Assembly: GCA_947630495.1 (NCBI GenBank)
Contig: CANRHS010000006.1
Span: 1-33,350 of the forward strand
Length of the DNA stretch: 33,350 nt
Origin: an uncultured Bacilli bacterium
Lineage (GTDB): Bacteria; Bacillota_I; Bacilli_A; RF39; UBA660
Reading direction: 5' to 3'
In this document: piece after piece, positions 9,359 through 18,341 of the stretch
How positions within the stretch are numbered: the stretch's first letter is position 1
Layout: each line of letters starts with the position of its first letter
Program-made: the position numbers and the translations under genes
Notes under the pieces: model-generated
What the model saw: only the letters and a program-made list of their open reading frames with translations
What the model was told of the DNA's origin: nothing
The model's database searches: none

Positions 9359-12300
9359 TTAATTTCCTTTTGTATTTGAATCAGTTATAGTTATCTTTTC
9401 TAATTCCGAATAAGATTTTAAACCACTAATGGCTTTAGATGTACTAGTAATTCTTTCATCAGTTGGAACCATACTTCCGTCTTCTCCAGTTTCCATATTA
9501 TTTGCACGATATAGATTTGCTCTTATACTTGAAGAACCTTTTCGCATTGCTTCATATTCTTCCTTAGTCATTACAAACATCCAAGTTCCTTTAGCAACAC
9601 TATAAACATGTTTATCAGGTTCAACTTCCGCAAATAATAATTGATATCCATCATATACTTTTGTTTCATCAAAAGCATCATTGATAGTTACAATATTAAA
9701 TGCAGGGTCTCCGCGATATTCACCTTTAATGATTACTGAACCAGCTTTAATTGTTTCAGTTCCACTTGTATAATCTTTATCTAATACTCCAATTGTATCA
9801 AGTTCAACATTATCTCCAGGTGGAGCAATTACATCAAGTTCAAGTCCTGATAAGGTTGTCTTACCAACACTTTCAATCTTAATATAAGCGATATCATTAA
9901 ATGTATATAATTGATTATTAGAAACAGTTCCAGGTTTCATGAAGTAAACTAAGTCAGTATAGTTATTATCACTAGTTAAATTAAAGGTTCCTTCTTTAGC
10001 AACTTCCCAAGTAACTTTATCTTTACTTACAGAAATCTTATATTTACTAATTGTATTAGCATCCAACTTAGAATCAGTTGTTAAAGCTTGATATTTAATT
10101 CCACTTATCGAATAATTAGCATTTAAGTTAATAATTACATAAGCATTTCCATTATCAGTTGTTACATTAGTCTTATTTGGATCAAAAGTACTAATTTTTT
10201 CAAGTCCAACAAATCCTGTTTTAGAATCACCATCAATTAATTTATTAACTGATAACTTATCATAATCCATATCACTATCTTCAAGATCAACGATTTCTCC
10301 TTTTGCTTTAACGTTAGATTCAATACTAAATGTGTCTTTTGATGCCAATGCGCCATCATAAGAAATCTTAATTTCTTCTAACTTAACAGTATTTGTTTTA
10401 TTAAGTAGATAATCATAAGCAACTATTTGATATGCATAAGCTCGGTTATTTTCAGCACCTAACTTATCAACGTATGAAGACTCAGTTCCTTCAACAAAGG
10501 CAACGGCTACGCCATTTCGAATAATTTCATAACCAAGTATCTTTGATTTATCTCCTTCTATATCGAAGTTTAAAGTAACTTCTTTATTTTTATCATCTTT
10601 ATTAACTAAAGTTGCTGTTAGTTTAGTAGTATCAGAAATCTTTGTTCCTTGATTTAATCTAAATCTTCTGGCTTCATCATTTAAGTACCAAATTGGCCTC
10701 GTTTCTTTTTCCAAGTTTAGACTTGCAATTTCAGCCTTAACAGCATCTGTTGGTCTTAAGCCCCAAATTTCAAAGAATTCAGTTAAATCTTTGTTAGCAG
10801 CTTTACTTGCAAATAGGATAAGTAAATCATCAGATGAATATTTTTTAGTACTATTGTCAAATCTTCTGGCTTCTTTATTAATTCGAGCGAATATTGAATT
10901 TGTATCTTCAAATGTCTTAGTATCATCATAGGCTAAATGTAATTGCCAGTACATTCCAAGTTGAACAAATACATTTTGAGCACGTCCTGCTGTATGAGAT
11001 GTTACTTTCTCATAAATCTTTGGATAAATTCCACTTACTTCAAGTCTTGATTTATCTTTATCATTACTTGTTTGAGCAAGTAATGCAAATACGTTATTTG
11101 TAACCTCGGCTTTGGCTAAAGTTCCTTGATTTATTTGATGTCCTACTTCATGGCTAATTCCCCAACCAAAGTATCCGGTTTTATCGATAGTATTAGGTTC
11201 TGCTTGAACTAGTCCGGGAACGGAACCATATTCAATACCAATATGATATCCTCCGGCATACATAAATGCACCATAGAACATTCTCATATAACGGATATTA
11301 ATTCTAGCCTTTGGAGTAGCATCAGCAGTTTCCTTATTATCTAATCCTTTATGACGATAGAACATATCAATCATTTCATCAAAGGCTTCGGTTGATTTAT
11401 AAACTCTTGAAACTTTGTCATCGATGTTATCTAATTTACTATTAATTGCATCTAAAACTGCTGTTGCAGGAACTGAGAATAATCCTTGTCTTGTTACAAT
11501 CTCAGTTGAATTTTCAACACTTTCCGTTTGTTTGAAAGCATCTCCATAAGTTTTCTTAATTGAATTAATATGACTATCTAATTCATTTATATATGTTTTA
11601 ATTGCTGCTTTCTTCTCAGTCTCATCTTTTAAATAAGTAGTATCAAGAACAGGAATCTTAACTCCTCCACTTACTCTTATCTTAATTGGAACATCATTAG
11701 GTTTTGAAGTATAACGAATATATACACTTCCTCCTCTTTCCGCTTCAGCATCTCCAATCTTTGGAACATCAATTATATTTTGACCCACCTTTAAGTTACC
11801 AATTGCTTTATTCCAAGTTCCCGCTTCCGCATAAAATTGAGAGAATACCACTTGGATATTAGGATTTTGATTTTTAGAACCAACATAGATAGTTAACTTA
11901 TCTCCTGGTTTAGCAACTACTCCTAAAGGTTGATAATCATTAATAGTCATAGCAAATCCTGGATTTACATATGAATTTGAATAATTAGGATCAAGTGTAA
12001 TAACATCATCTAATTTCTTATCATTTAAGATATCTTCTGCATATTTTAAATCAGCAAGAATAACATCACGATAAGGGTTATATTCGTTGTTATCTTTAAT
12101 ATCTGCTCTATTTCTTAGTTCGTCAATCTTACTTTGATTAACACCATCAGCAAGTTCAAGTCTTAAATCATCAGTAAATAAGTTCGCAACATCATCAAGT
12201 AATGAATCATATTTATAAATCTTAACTTCATTAAATTCAATTGGGCCTGAGCCTGATGCCGTTAAACCAAATTGAATAGCATCAGCATTAATTGGTTCAT

Positions 12301-14464
12301 AAGTTCTAATTATATAGTAAGTACGATTATTTTCATCTTTCTTACTTGATAAAGTAGCTCCAATTGTTTTTCTAGTTGCTTGTTGATATGAATCTACACC
12401 TTCCCAATAATGAACTTTTAAGTCATTTTCATCACTCTTCTTTAAAGAAGCAGTATAAGAATCAGGAACTGTTAAAATAAATTCATTCATTTGATAAGAA
12501 TTATCTAAAACAATTATCGGTGCACCCATATTTACATAATGTGCATTCATTGTCCAATCAGTCTGTTTAAAATAGGTTTTAAAGTTATCATCAACGATAG
12601 AGAATTTATCTCCACCTTCCATTGTACCTAATGAATAAATAACATCTTTAATATGATTTGTAACACTCTTACCATCATCTTTAGTATTTATTAATTTATA
12701 TTTAGGTGTAATCGTTGGAGCAATTCCTAAAGTCTTACCACGAACAGTTTGACTCTTAGGTCCTTCTCCATTTGGATTATTACCAGTTATATAAACTTCA
12801 TATTCCGTTTCATCTTTTAAACCTTTTAAAGCATAACTATTTTTATCAATTAGAGAAGTTTTAGTCCATTTTTCAGTTCCTACCTCTCTATAATATACAT
12901 AATAATTTAATGTATCTTTCATATCTTTCCAGCTTAAGTTTAAAGCTGAATAATCAGGAGTTACATTAACCATATCAGGTGAAGGTGGTAAGCCATTAAA
13001 TTTAGGACTAGCTGTAACTTCGTCGCTAAAGCCACTCTTCCATTCTCCATTAACAGCTTGAACTGCTATTTTATAGGTTTTATAATTTTCTAAATCTTCA
13101 ATTGTAAAATTAGTAAATGTTGTTTGAAAAATAACATTATTTTTCTTATCTCCATTTATTCTAATTTCATATCCTGTAACATTAGTAACTGGATCAAAAG
13201 TTACAGTTAATTGTTCACTTACACTATCATCAACTTTTATATTTTTAGGAATATAGAAACCATCTGGTTCAGATAATTCCATCTTAACATTATTTAAGAA
13301 TTCTACTTTAGCAATATCTGCAAGTTTATTAGAACCTACCTTTGTAACTTTAATAGTTACTTTCTTAACGGCAATTTGACTTCCTAAATCAATGACAATA
13401 GCACCTTCTGTATCTTCATCAGTAAAGTACTCAATACCATCAACTTTCTTTATTTCTTTTGGTTTAACTTCTTTAGTTAAGGTTTTCCCATTTTCAACAT
13501 ATTCAACAACAAGACTCATTTCTTCAGGTTTATTTTCCCCAACTTGAACCTTAATTTCACTCATTTCAACAGGTTCATTATTATCTTTTGCTAAATCTAA
13601 AACTAAATTAATTGGATTTTTTTCACTTACTTCTTGATTATCCTTTGGCTTTAAAGTAACAACTTCACTAGAATCTGTAAAAATTGAGGATAATTCACCT
13701 TCCACTTCAACATCAGTTGGAACTTCAATTGAAACTTTACTACTATCCATAATTGGATTAGTATCTTCAATCTTAGCAGATTTCTTCGTACTATTAATAC
13801 TTGCTGTAATATAATTTAAATCAGCAATATCAGTTACACCATCAAAGTTTAAATCATAACTTCCTTTTCCTTTAACAGCATTAAGCATTAAATCTAAGTC
13901 TTTATCATCGACAATTTCATCATTATTAATATCCCCAATTGTAAACATACCATTTTCATTAGTAATACTAACTCTCTTTGAAAAGTCTTTTAAAGTAACA
14001 GGAACTAAATAATCAACAAAATTATTACCTACTAATCCTACTTTATATTCACCTACTTCAAGGCCATAGATATTAATAGAATAGTAAACAATTTTTCTAT
14101 TCTCGGCTGTTCCTTCAAGTGGTTTTCCATCTACTCCTCTTTTAGTAGCTGTTATTTTAATACCCTCTTGACTACCTAAAGTAACAACTTTTTCTTTTTT
14201 AATATTAGTAATTTCATCAAGGGCGAACTCAGCACTTTGATTCTTACTATTTTTAATTTGATATTTGATACCATTGTCTACATTTTCTTCAATTGGTAAA
14301 ACAAGTTCTACCTCAAGTTCAATGTCTCCAGTACCCTTAAATTCTTCATTACTTATTACTTTTGGTTCAGTTTCAATTGCTGAAACATTCATAAATGGTG
14401 TTACATAATTAAATACCATAACAACTAGTAAAAATAATGAAACAATTTTTCTAAACTTCTTCAT
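9359..14464 (-). CDS. Large secreted M60-like (enhancin/mucinase-type) metallopeptidase with dockerin, FN3-like and discoidin-like modules
   Basis: Signal peptide; dockerin-like GDINNDEIVDDKDLDLMLNAVKGKGSYDLNFDGVTDIADLNYI; FN3-like segments; YFGWGISHEVGHQINQGTLAKAEVTNNVFALL (HExxH...E); further C-terminal beta-sandwich regions. Confidence 0.85.
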   Translation of the reverse strand: MKKFRKIVSLFLLVVMVFNYVTPFMNVSAIETEPKVISNEEFKGTGDIELEVELVLPIEENVDNGIKYQIKNSKNQSAEFALDEITNIKKEKVVTLGSQEGIKITATKRGVDGKPLEGTAENRKIVYYSINIYGLEVGEYKVGLVGNNFVDYLVPVTLKDFSKRVSITNENGMFTIGDINNDEIVDDKDLDLMLNAVKGKGSYDLNFDGVTDIADLNYITASINSTKKSAKIEDTNPIMDSSKVSIEVPTDVEVEGELSSIFTDSSEVVTLKPKDNQEVSEKNPINLVLDLAKDNNEPVEMSEIKVQVGENKPEEMSLVVEYVENGKTLTKEVKPKEIKKVDGIEYFTDEDTEGAIVIDLGSQIAVKKVTIKVTKVGSNKLADIAKVEFLNNVKMELSEPDGFYIPKNIKVDDSVSEQLTVTFDPVTNVTGYEIRINGDKKNNVIFQTTFTNFTIEDLENYKTYKIAVQAVNGEWKSGFSDEVTASPKFNGLPPSPDMVNVTPDYSALNLSWKDMKDTLNYYVYYREVGTEKWTKTSLIDKNSYALKGLKDETEYEVYITGNNPNGEGPKSQTVRGKTLGIAPTITPKYKLINTKDDGKSVTNHIKDVIYSLGTMEGGDKFSIVDDNFKTYFKQTDWTMNAHYVNMGAPIIVLDNSYQMNEFILTVPDSYTASLKKSDENDLKVHYWEGVDSYQQATRKTIGATLSSKKDENNRTYYIIRTYEPINADAIQFGLTASGSGPIEFNEVKIYKYDSLLDDVANLFTDDLRLELADGVNQSKIDELRNRADIKDNNEYNPYRDVILADLKYAEDILNDKKLDDVITLDPNYSNSYVNPGFAMTINDYQPLGVVAKPGDKLTIYVGSKNQNPNIQVVFSQFYAEAGTWNKAIGNLKVGQNIIDVPKIGDAEAERGGSVYIRYTSKPNDVPIKIRVSGGVKIPVLDTTYLKDETEKKAAIKTYINELDSHINSIKKTYGDAFKQTESVENSTEIVTRQGLFSVPATAVLDAINSKLDNIDDKVSRVYKSTEAFDEMIDMFYRHKGLDNKETADATPKARINIRYMRMFYGAFMYAGGYHIGIEYGSVPGLVQAEPNTIDKTGYFGWGISHEVGHQINQGTLAKAEVTNNVFALLAQTSNDKDKSRLEVSGIYPKIYEKVTSHTAGRAQNVFVQLGMYWQLHLAYDDTKTFEDTNSIFARINKEARRFDNSTKKYSSDDLLILFASKAANKDLTEFFEIWGLRPTDAVKAEIASLNLEKETRPIWYLNDEARRFRLNQGTKISDTTKLTATLVNKDDKNKEVTLNFDIEGDKSKILGYEIIRNGVAVAFVEGTESSYVDKLGAENNRAYAYQIVAYDYLLNKTNTVKLEEIKISYDGALASKDTFSIESNVKAKGEIVDLEDSDMDYDKLSVNKLIDGDSKTGFVGLEKISTFDPNKTNVTTDNGNAYVIINLNANYSISGIKYQALTTDSKLDANTISKYKISVSKDKVTWEVAKEGTFNLTSDNNYTDLVYFMKPGTVSNNQLYTFNDIAYIKIESVGKTTLSGLELDVIAPPGDNVELDTIGVLDKDYTSGTETIKAGSVIIKGEYRGDPAFNIVTINDAFDETKVYDGYQLLFAEVEPDKHVYSVAKGTWMFVMTKEEYEAMRKGSSSIRANLYRANNMETGEDGSMVPTDERITSTSKAISGLKSYSELEKITITDSNTKGN

Positions 14465-14481
14465 AAAAACACCTCAATCGT

Positions 14482-14510
14482 ATTATATTTTATTCTTAAT
14501 AAGAAGTCAA
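14482..14510 (-). promoter_or_regulatory. Promoter of the M60/cohesin-like operon
   Basis: Minus strand TTGACT (14505-14510), 17-nt spacer, TATAAT (14482-14487). Confidence 0.75.
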
Positions 14511-14680
14511 CAATATTTATCATAAATTGACAAAATTTGATGTCAATTTTTTAAAAAAATGTCAACTTCTAAATTCCTTAAATTTTATTTTCAAATTTTA
14601 GAAATTATACATATTTTTTAAAATATAATATCCCTTTCTTTAATGTTTTTTATTATAGCAAAGATATTATCAAAAAGCAA

Positions 14681-14707
14681 GAAAAAATTAGCACTCTATG
14701 TACTAAT
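14681..14707 (-). terminator. Terminator of the lipoprotein gene
   Basis: ATTAGCAC(14687-14694)/GTACTAAT(14700-14707), 8 bp with one wobble, T-run on the minus strand. Confidence 0.7.
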
Positions 14708-14715
14708 ATTTTCTT

Positions 14716-15933
14716 TTATAATCCATCTTCTAATTGTTCAATTTTTGGTTTATTATCCTCTTTAGGAGAGTCAACTTTGGCTTTGGTTGGTTCTGGAAGT
14801 TGAGATTCTACTTTAGTCTCTGTATTCAACGATTCTACTGGAGCAACAACAGAAGGCACTACTATTTTAGGTTCAACGGGAATGACATTACTGATAGGAG
14901 TTGAAACCTCAGGAAGAATTTCAGGAGTTGTCGGTTCTTTAGTCTCAACAACTGGGACTATATCAATTGATTCCATCGGATTAACTGGCTTAACTTCCTC
15001 TTTTGCTTCGCCTTGACTAGGCATAACCGGACTTATTGGCTCATTTATTTTAACTTGGGCTTTTTCTTCTTTTATCTCCTCTTTTGTATTTTCAGTTGGA
15101 TTACTAGGTTCAACTGGTTTTACTTCAGTTTGTTTATCTTTATTATCTTTTTTATCAGGTTTATCTTTTCCTTTTTTAACTCCTAATATAATAACTATTA
15201 CTAAAATAATAAATAAAGCAAGCACTCCAATTCCAACATATATATTAGTCATATTATAAAGTTCAAATTCAAATTCAATATCATCCATTCCTGATGAATC
15301 TAACTTCCAAGTTAACTTTTTAAGTCCATCACTTGTAGAAGTTGCATTATGAGACTTAGCAGCATAAGGTAAGGTAACATTAAAACTTAAATCCATTCCT
15401 TCTGTAAGACTTGATAAATCTCCATTTAAATCTAAATCAGTATCTGTATCTATATCTGTATCAGTTGTCTCTTCATCAGATGTTGTATCATCAGTAATAG
15501 TAGTATCATTGTTATAAGTTAAACCACTATCATTAGAATCAAAACTAAACTTAGCTTTGTAAGTATTCTTTATAAGTCCCTTTGTAACTTTAAATAAAGG
15601 ACTATCTGCATTTTCCTCTAATATACCAGATAAACTATAATCAGTATCCATTGTAGTTGAATAATCATCTATATTTTTAATCTTCTTGGTTAAAACATAT
15701 CCTATCATATCTCCATCAACATAATCTTTAATAGTAAATCCTTCCGACTCTATCTCCCTCTTATTCTCATCTTCAAGTAAATCTTGATCTCCAAGTAATG
15801 TTTTATTAACAGCATAAGTTATATCAAAATCCATTGATTTATCCTTTTTAATTCCCATATTTACATTATATTTAACACATCCTGTTAATAAGCAAATAAC
15901 TAGTATCATCAATAAGTATTTAATTTTCTTCAT
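14716..15933 (-). CDS. Lipoprotein with LppM/DUF3153-like domain, TM segment and Pro/Glu-rich tail
   Basis: Lipobox LLTGC; VKYNVNMGIKKDKSMDFDITYAV; TM IYVGIGVLALFIILVIVIILGV. ATG at 15933 preceded by AAAGGAGGAG; the listed ORF extends to 15966. Confidence 0.7.
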   Translation of the reverse strand: MKKIKYLLMILVICLLTGCVKYNVNMGIKKDKSMDFDITYAVNKTLLGDQDLLEDENKREIESEGFTIKDYVDGDMIGYVLTKKIKNIDDYSTTMDTDYSLSGILEENADSPLFKVTKGLIKNTYKAKFSFDSNDSGLTYNNDTTITDDTTSDEETTDTDIDTDTDLDLNGDLSSLTEGMDLSFNVTLPYAAKSHNATSTSDGLKKLTWKLDSSGMDDIEFEFELYNMTNIYVGIGVLALFIILVIVIILGVKKGKDKPDKKDNKDKQTEVKPVEPSNPTENTKEEIKEEKAQVKINEPISPVMPSQGEAKEEVKPVNPMESIDIVPVVETKEPTTPEILPEVSTPISNVIPVEPKIVVPSVVAPVESLNTETKVESQLPEPTKAKVDSPKEDNKPKIEQLEDGL

Positions 15934-16134
15934 AAACTCCTCCTTTAAATTCTTATTTTTCGACAATATTATTTTAACATTAATTACTTAAAGAGACAAT
16001 AGTTTTAAAAAATATTTTTTACTTTACACATTAATATATTTATAATTTTTAAATTTAACTTTTATTAATCATTTCTTTTTTTGTATCAGCGTTACTTTTA
16101 TAATATTTATTTTAAAATAATTATAATATTTATA

Positions 16135-16163
16135 TTGACTTCTCTATCTCAATCATTTATAAT
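16135..16163 (+). promoter_or_regulatory. Promoter of candidate type I toxin mRNA
   Basis: TTGACT (16135-16140), 17-nt spacer, TATAAT (16158-16163). Confidence 0.8.
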
Positions 16164-16272
16164 TAATTTATGGGTATACTTAATTCGTTAGGTGCTAATC
16201 CTTTATAATATAGACACTTTTTTCATCTTAGGACTGCATCCAAAAAATATATTGTAAAGGAGGTGGTGTATT

Positions 16273-16353
16273 ATGACGTTGAGAGAATTTTTTCTTCATG
16301 TTGTAATAATACTACTAGTTGTTTTACTTTACATCATGTACTTGCATCAATAG
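16273..16353 (+). CDS. 26-aa hydrophobic peptide, candidate type I toxin (MTLREFFLHVVIILLVVLLYIMYLHQ)
   Basis: ATG preceded by AAAGGAGG (16256-16263); central Val/Ile/Leu TM-like segment; not in the supplied ORF track because of size. Confidence 0.7.
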   Translation: MTLREFFLHVVIILLVVLLYIMYLHQ

Positions 16354-16364
16354 TGGTAACATCA

Positions 16365-16389
16365 TTTTACTACCACTTAGGTAGTAAAA
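16365..16389. repeat. Hairpin in toxin 3' UTR/antisense RNA
   Basis: TTTTACTACC-acttа-GGTAGTAAAA, 10-bp perfect stem (loop ACTTA). Confidence 0.6.
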
Positions 16390-16506
16390 GGCACACTAAC
16401 GATTTTGTCTATAGATTGTTAGTGTGCTGATTCAACACTTTGGATTAGTGCCTAACTTCCGACAATTAGGTATATCCTTTATTATTATATGAAGTATTCC
16501 TTCATG
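16365..16506 (-). ncRNA. Candidate antisense antitoxin RNA, unit 1
   Basis: Minus-strand promoter TTGATT(16535-16540)-17 nt-TAATAT(16512-16517); transcript would run into the toxin 3' UTR; hairpin GCACACTAAC(16391-16400)/GTTAGTGTGC(16418-16427). The 3' end is uncertain. Confidence 0.55.
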
Positions 16507-16511
16507 TATAC

Positions 16512-16540
16512 ATATTATCATATTTTAATTTAAAAATCAA
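16512..16540 (-). promoter_or_regulatory. Antisense promoter, unit 1
   Basis: TTGATT-17-TAATAT on the minus strand. Confidence 0.65.
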
Positions 16541-16563
16541 GTATATTTTCAAAATTTAAACCT

Positions 16564-16755
16564 AAAAAAAGCAAGTACATATATCATGTACTTACATCAA
16601 TAGTAGCAACATCATTTTACTACTTCTTAGGTAGCAAAAGGTACACTAACGATTTTGTCTATAGATTATTAGTGTGCTGAACCAAAAACTGGATTAGTAC
16701 CTAACTTACGACAATTAGGTATATCCGCATATTTCTTATGAAGAACCTCTTCATG
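16564..16755 (-). ncRNA. Candidate orphan antitoxin-like RNA, unit 2
   Basis: Minus promoter TTGATT(16784-16789)-17 nt-TAATAT(16761-16766); terminator hairpin AAGTACAT(16573-16580)/ATGTACTT(16586-16593) followed on the minus strand by GC then T7. Confidence 0.6.
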
Positions 16756-16799
16756 TATACATATTATTATATTTTAATTTAAAAATCAAGTATATTTTC
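16583..16799. repeat. Tandem repeat unit 2 (lacks the toxin ORF body)
   Basis: ATCATGTACTTRCATCAATAGTRGYAACATCATTTTACTAC... shared with unit 1 through to AATCAAGTATATTTTC. Confidence 0.9.
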
Positions 16800-16818
16800 C
16801 TAAATCAAAGAAAATATT

Positions 16819-17898
16819 TTATTGTTCTCCATTTAAAACTTTATCAATTAAGACTTTATTATTTTTAATTCTTTCATTAGAAGGATTTATTTCTAAAGCC
16901 TTATCTATATAATAAAGAGATTCAGGTAATAAATTTAAATAATAACAAGCAATTGATAATAAATCATAAATAGTTTCATTCCAAGAGAATACTTCATTTA
17001 TATAAGTTTTAGCATGAGTTTTAATCTTTAAAGCTTGTTTTAAATAAGTATAAACTTCCGTGTACTCTTCCCTTTCATAATAAAGAAAAGCAAGTTCCAT
17101 ATAAGCATCTCTTAAGTAAGGTGCTTCTTTAATTGATTTTTCATACCACATAATGGCTTCATCAAATCTTTTTAAGTATTTATAGCAACGACCAATAAAG
17201 CGCATTGAACAAGCTCTTTCATCTCGCCAAGTAGCCTTCTTTAAACTTAAATGTTTAATTAAAGTATCAATTGCTTCTTGATATCTTTTATAATACATAT
17301 ATTCTCTACCTAAATAATGCATGTTTCTGTCATCCTCAGGATCTTCTTTAACTGATAACTCTAAAAGCGGTAAATAACTTCCTCTACTTTTTTCTTTATC
17401 TGGGTAATGATTAACGACTAAGTTTGAAATGGTAACTCTCGTTTCATTATTATTAATATTTTCTAAAACTTCATGAACAGGATGGGTCCATTTATAATCA
17501 TGTCTCGTGTGGATTTTATCAAGATAGAATGTAACATCAGGAACACCATTTTCATCTATATGCCAATTATAAGTATAACTAACTCTCGTTTCTCCATGAT
17601 AATTATCTTCTAAAACTTTTCTCCAACCACTTTCAAAAACTTCATCTAAATCCATTGAAATACAAAGGTCAGCATCATCTGGTAACAAATTTAAGATTTC
17701 ATTTCTGGCATCATCAAAGCGGAATGAATCATAAACTTTTTCAAAAACCATTACTCCAAGTTCTTTTAATTTCTCTTTAGTATCATCAGTTGAACCTGTA
17801 TCAAGGACATAAATAGCATCAGCTTCCTTCATCGATTGATACCACCGTTCAACAAACTTACTTTCATTTTTTGCAATTGCATAAACAATAATTTTCAT
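16819..17898 (-). CDS. Family 2 glycosyltransferase with C-terminal TPR repeats
   Basis: IVYAIAKNESKFVERWYQSM...YVLDTGSTDDT; LCISMDLDEVF; repeated TPR-like helices. Confidence 0.88.
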   Translation of the reverse strand: MKIIVYAIAKNESKFVERWYQSMKEADAIYVLDTGSTDDTKEKLKELGVMVFEKVYDSFRFDDARNEILNLLPDDADLCISMDLDEVFESGWRKVLEDNYHGETRVSYTYNWHIDENGVPDVTFYLDKIHTRHDYKWTHPVHEVLENINNNETRVTISNLVVNHYPDKEKSRGSYLPLLELSVKEDPEDDRNMHYLGREYMYYKRYQEAIDTLIKHLSLKKATWRDERACSMRFIGRCYKYLKRFDEAIMWYEKSIKEAPYLRDAYMELAFLYYEREEYTEVYTYLKQALKIKTHAKTYINEVFSWNETIYDLLSIACYYLNLLPESLYYIDKALEINPSNERIKNNKVLIDKVLNGEQ

Positions 17899-17994
17899 AG
17901 TTAGCCTCCGAAAAATTATATTCTAAAATTTAGGTAAATATACTTTTCAAATAAAAAAATACTTCATACGATAAAAGTAGATAGGAGGATTTTT

Positions 17995-18333
17995 ATGTTT
18001 CAAGAAAGATGTTATGATAGAGATAACGATATAAATAATAACTTTTTTGCAAATGATATGACAAACAATATTGACATTGATACTAATGTTACTAATAATG
18101 ATTTTAATGGTAATATGATGCCAAGTGGTGGATGTAATCAACCAATTGTTGAACCAATGCAAGAAAGATGTGTTCATAGAACTATAATGCATGAAGTTCC
18201 ACATGTTTGTCCTATTAGAACAAGAGTAATCAATCATCATATTTACAAACATACTTATAGACCTGAATATTCTTGCTGCGAAGAAAATGTAGTAAGCAAT
18301 ATTGACCAAGGTTCTTGCTGCAATTTTAGATAA
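17995..18333 (+). CDS. CotD-like spore coat protein
   Basis: QPIVEPMQERCVHRTIMHEVPHVCPIRTRVINHHIYKHTYRPEYSCCEE resembles the His/Cys/Pro-rich CotD pattern; preceded by AGGAGG. Confidence 0.6.
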   Translation: MFQERCYDRDNDINNNFFANDMTNNIDIDTNVTNNDFNGNMMPSGGCNQPIVEPMQERCVHRTIMHEVPHVCPIRTRVINHHIYKHTYRPEYSCCEENVVSNIDQGSCCNFR

Positions 18334-18341
18334 ATAAATCA

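Larger units (their letters stand above)
16333..16550. repeat. Tandem repeat unit 1 (toxin 3' end plus antisense module)
   Basis: High identity to 16583-16799 at an offset of 249-250 nt. Confidence 0.9.

Noticed and set aside
16333-16799. CRISPR-like array
   Set aside because: Only two ~217-nt units with no short-repeat/spacer periodicity; better explained as a duplicated RNA module.
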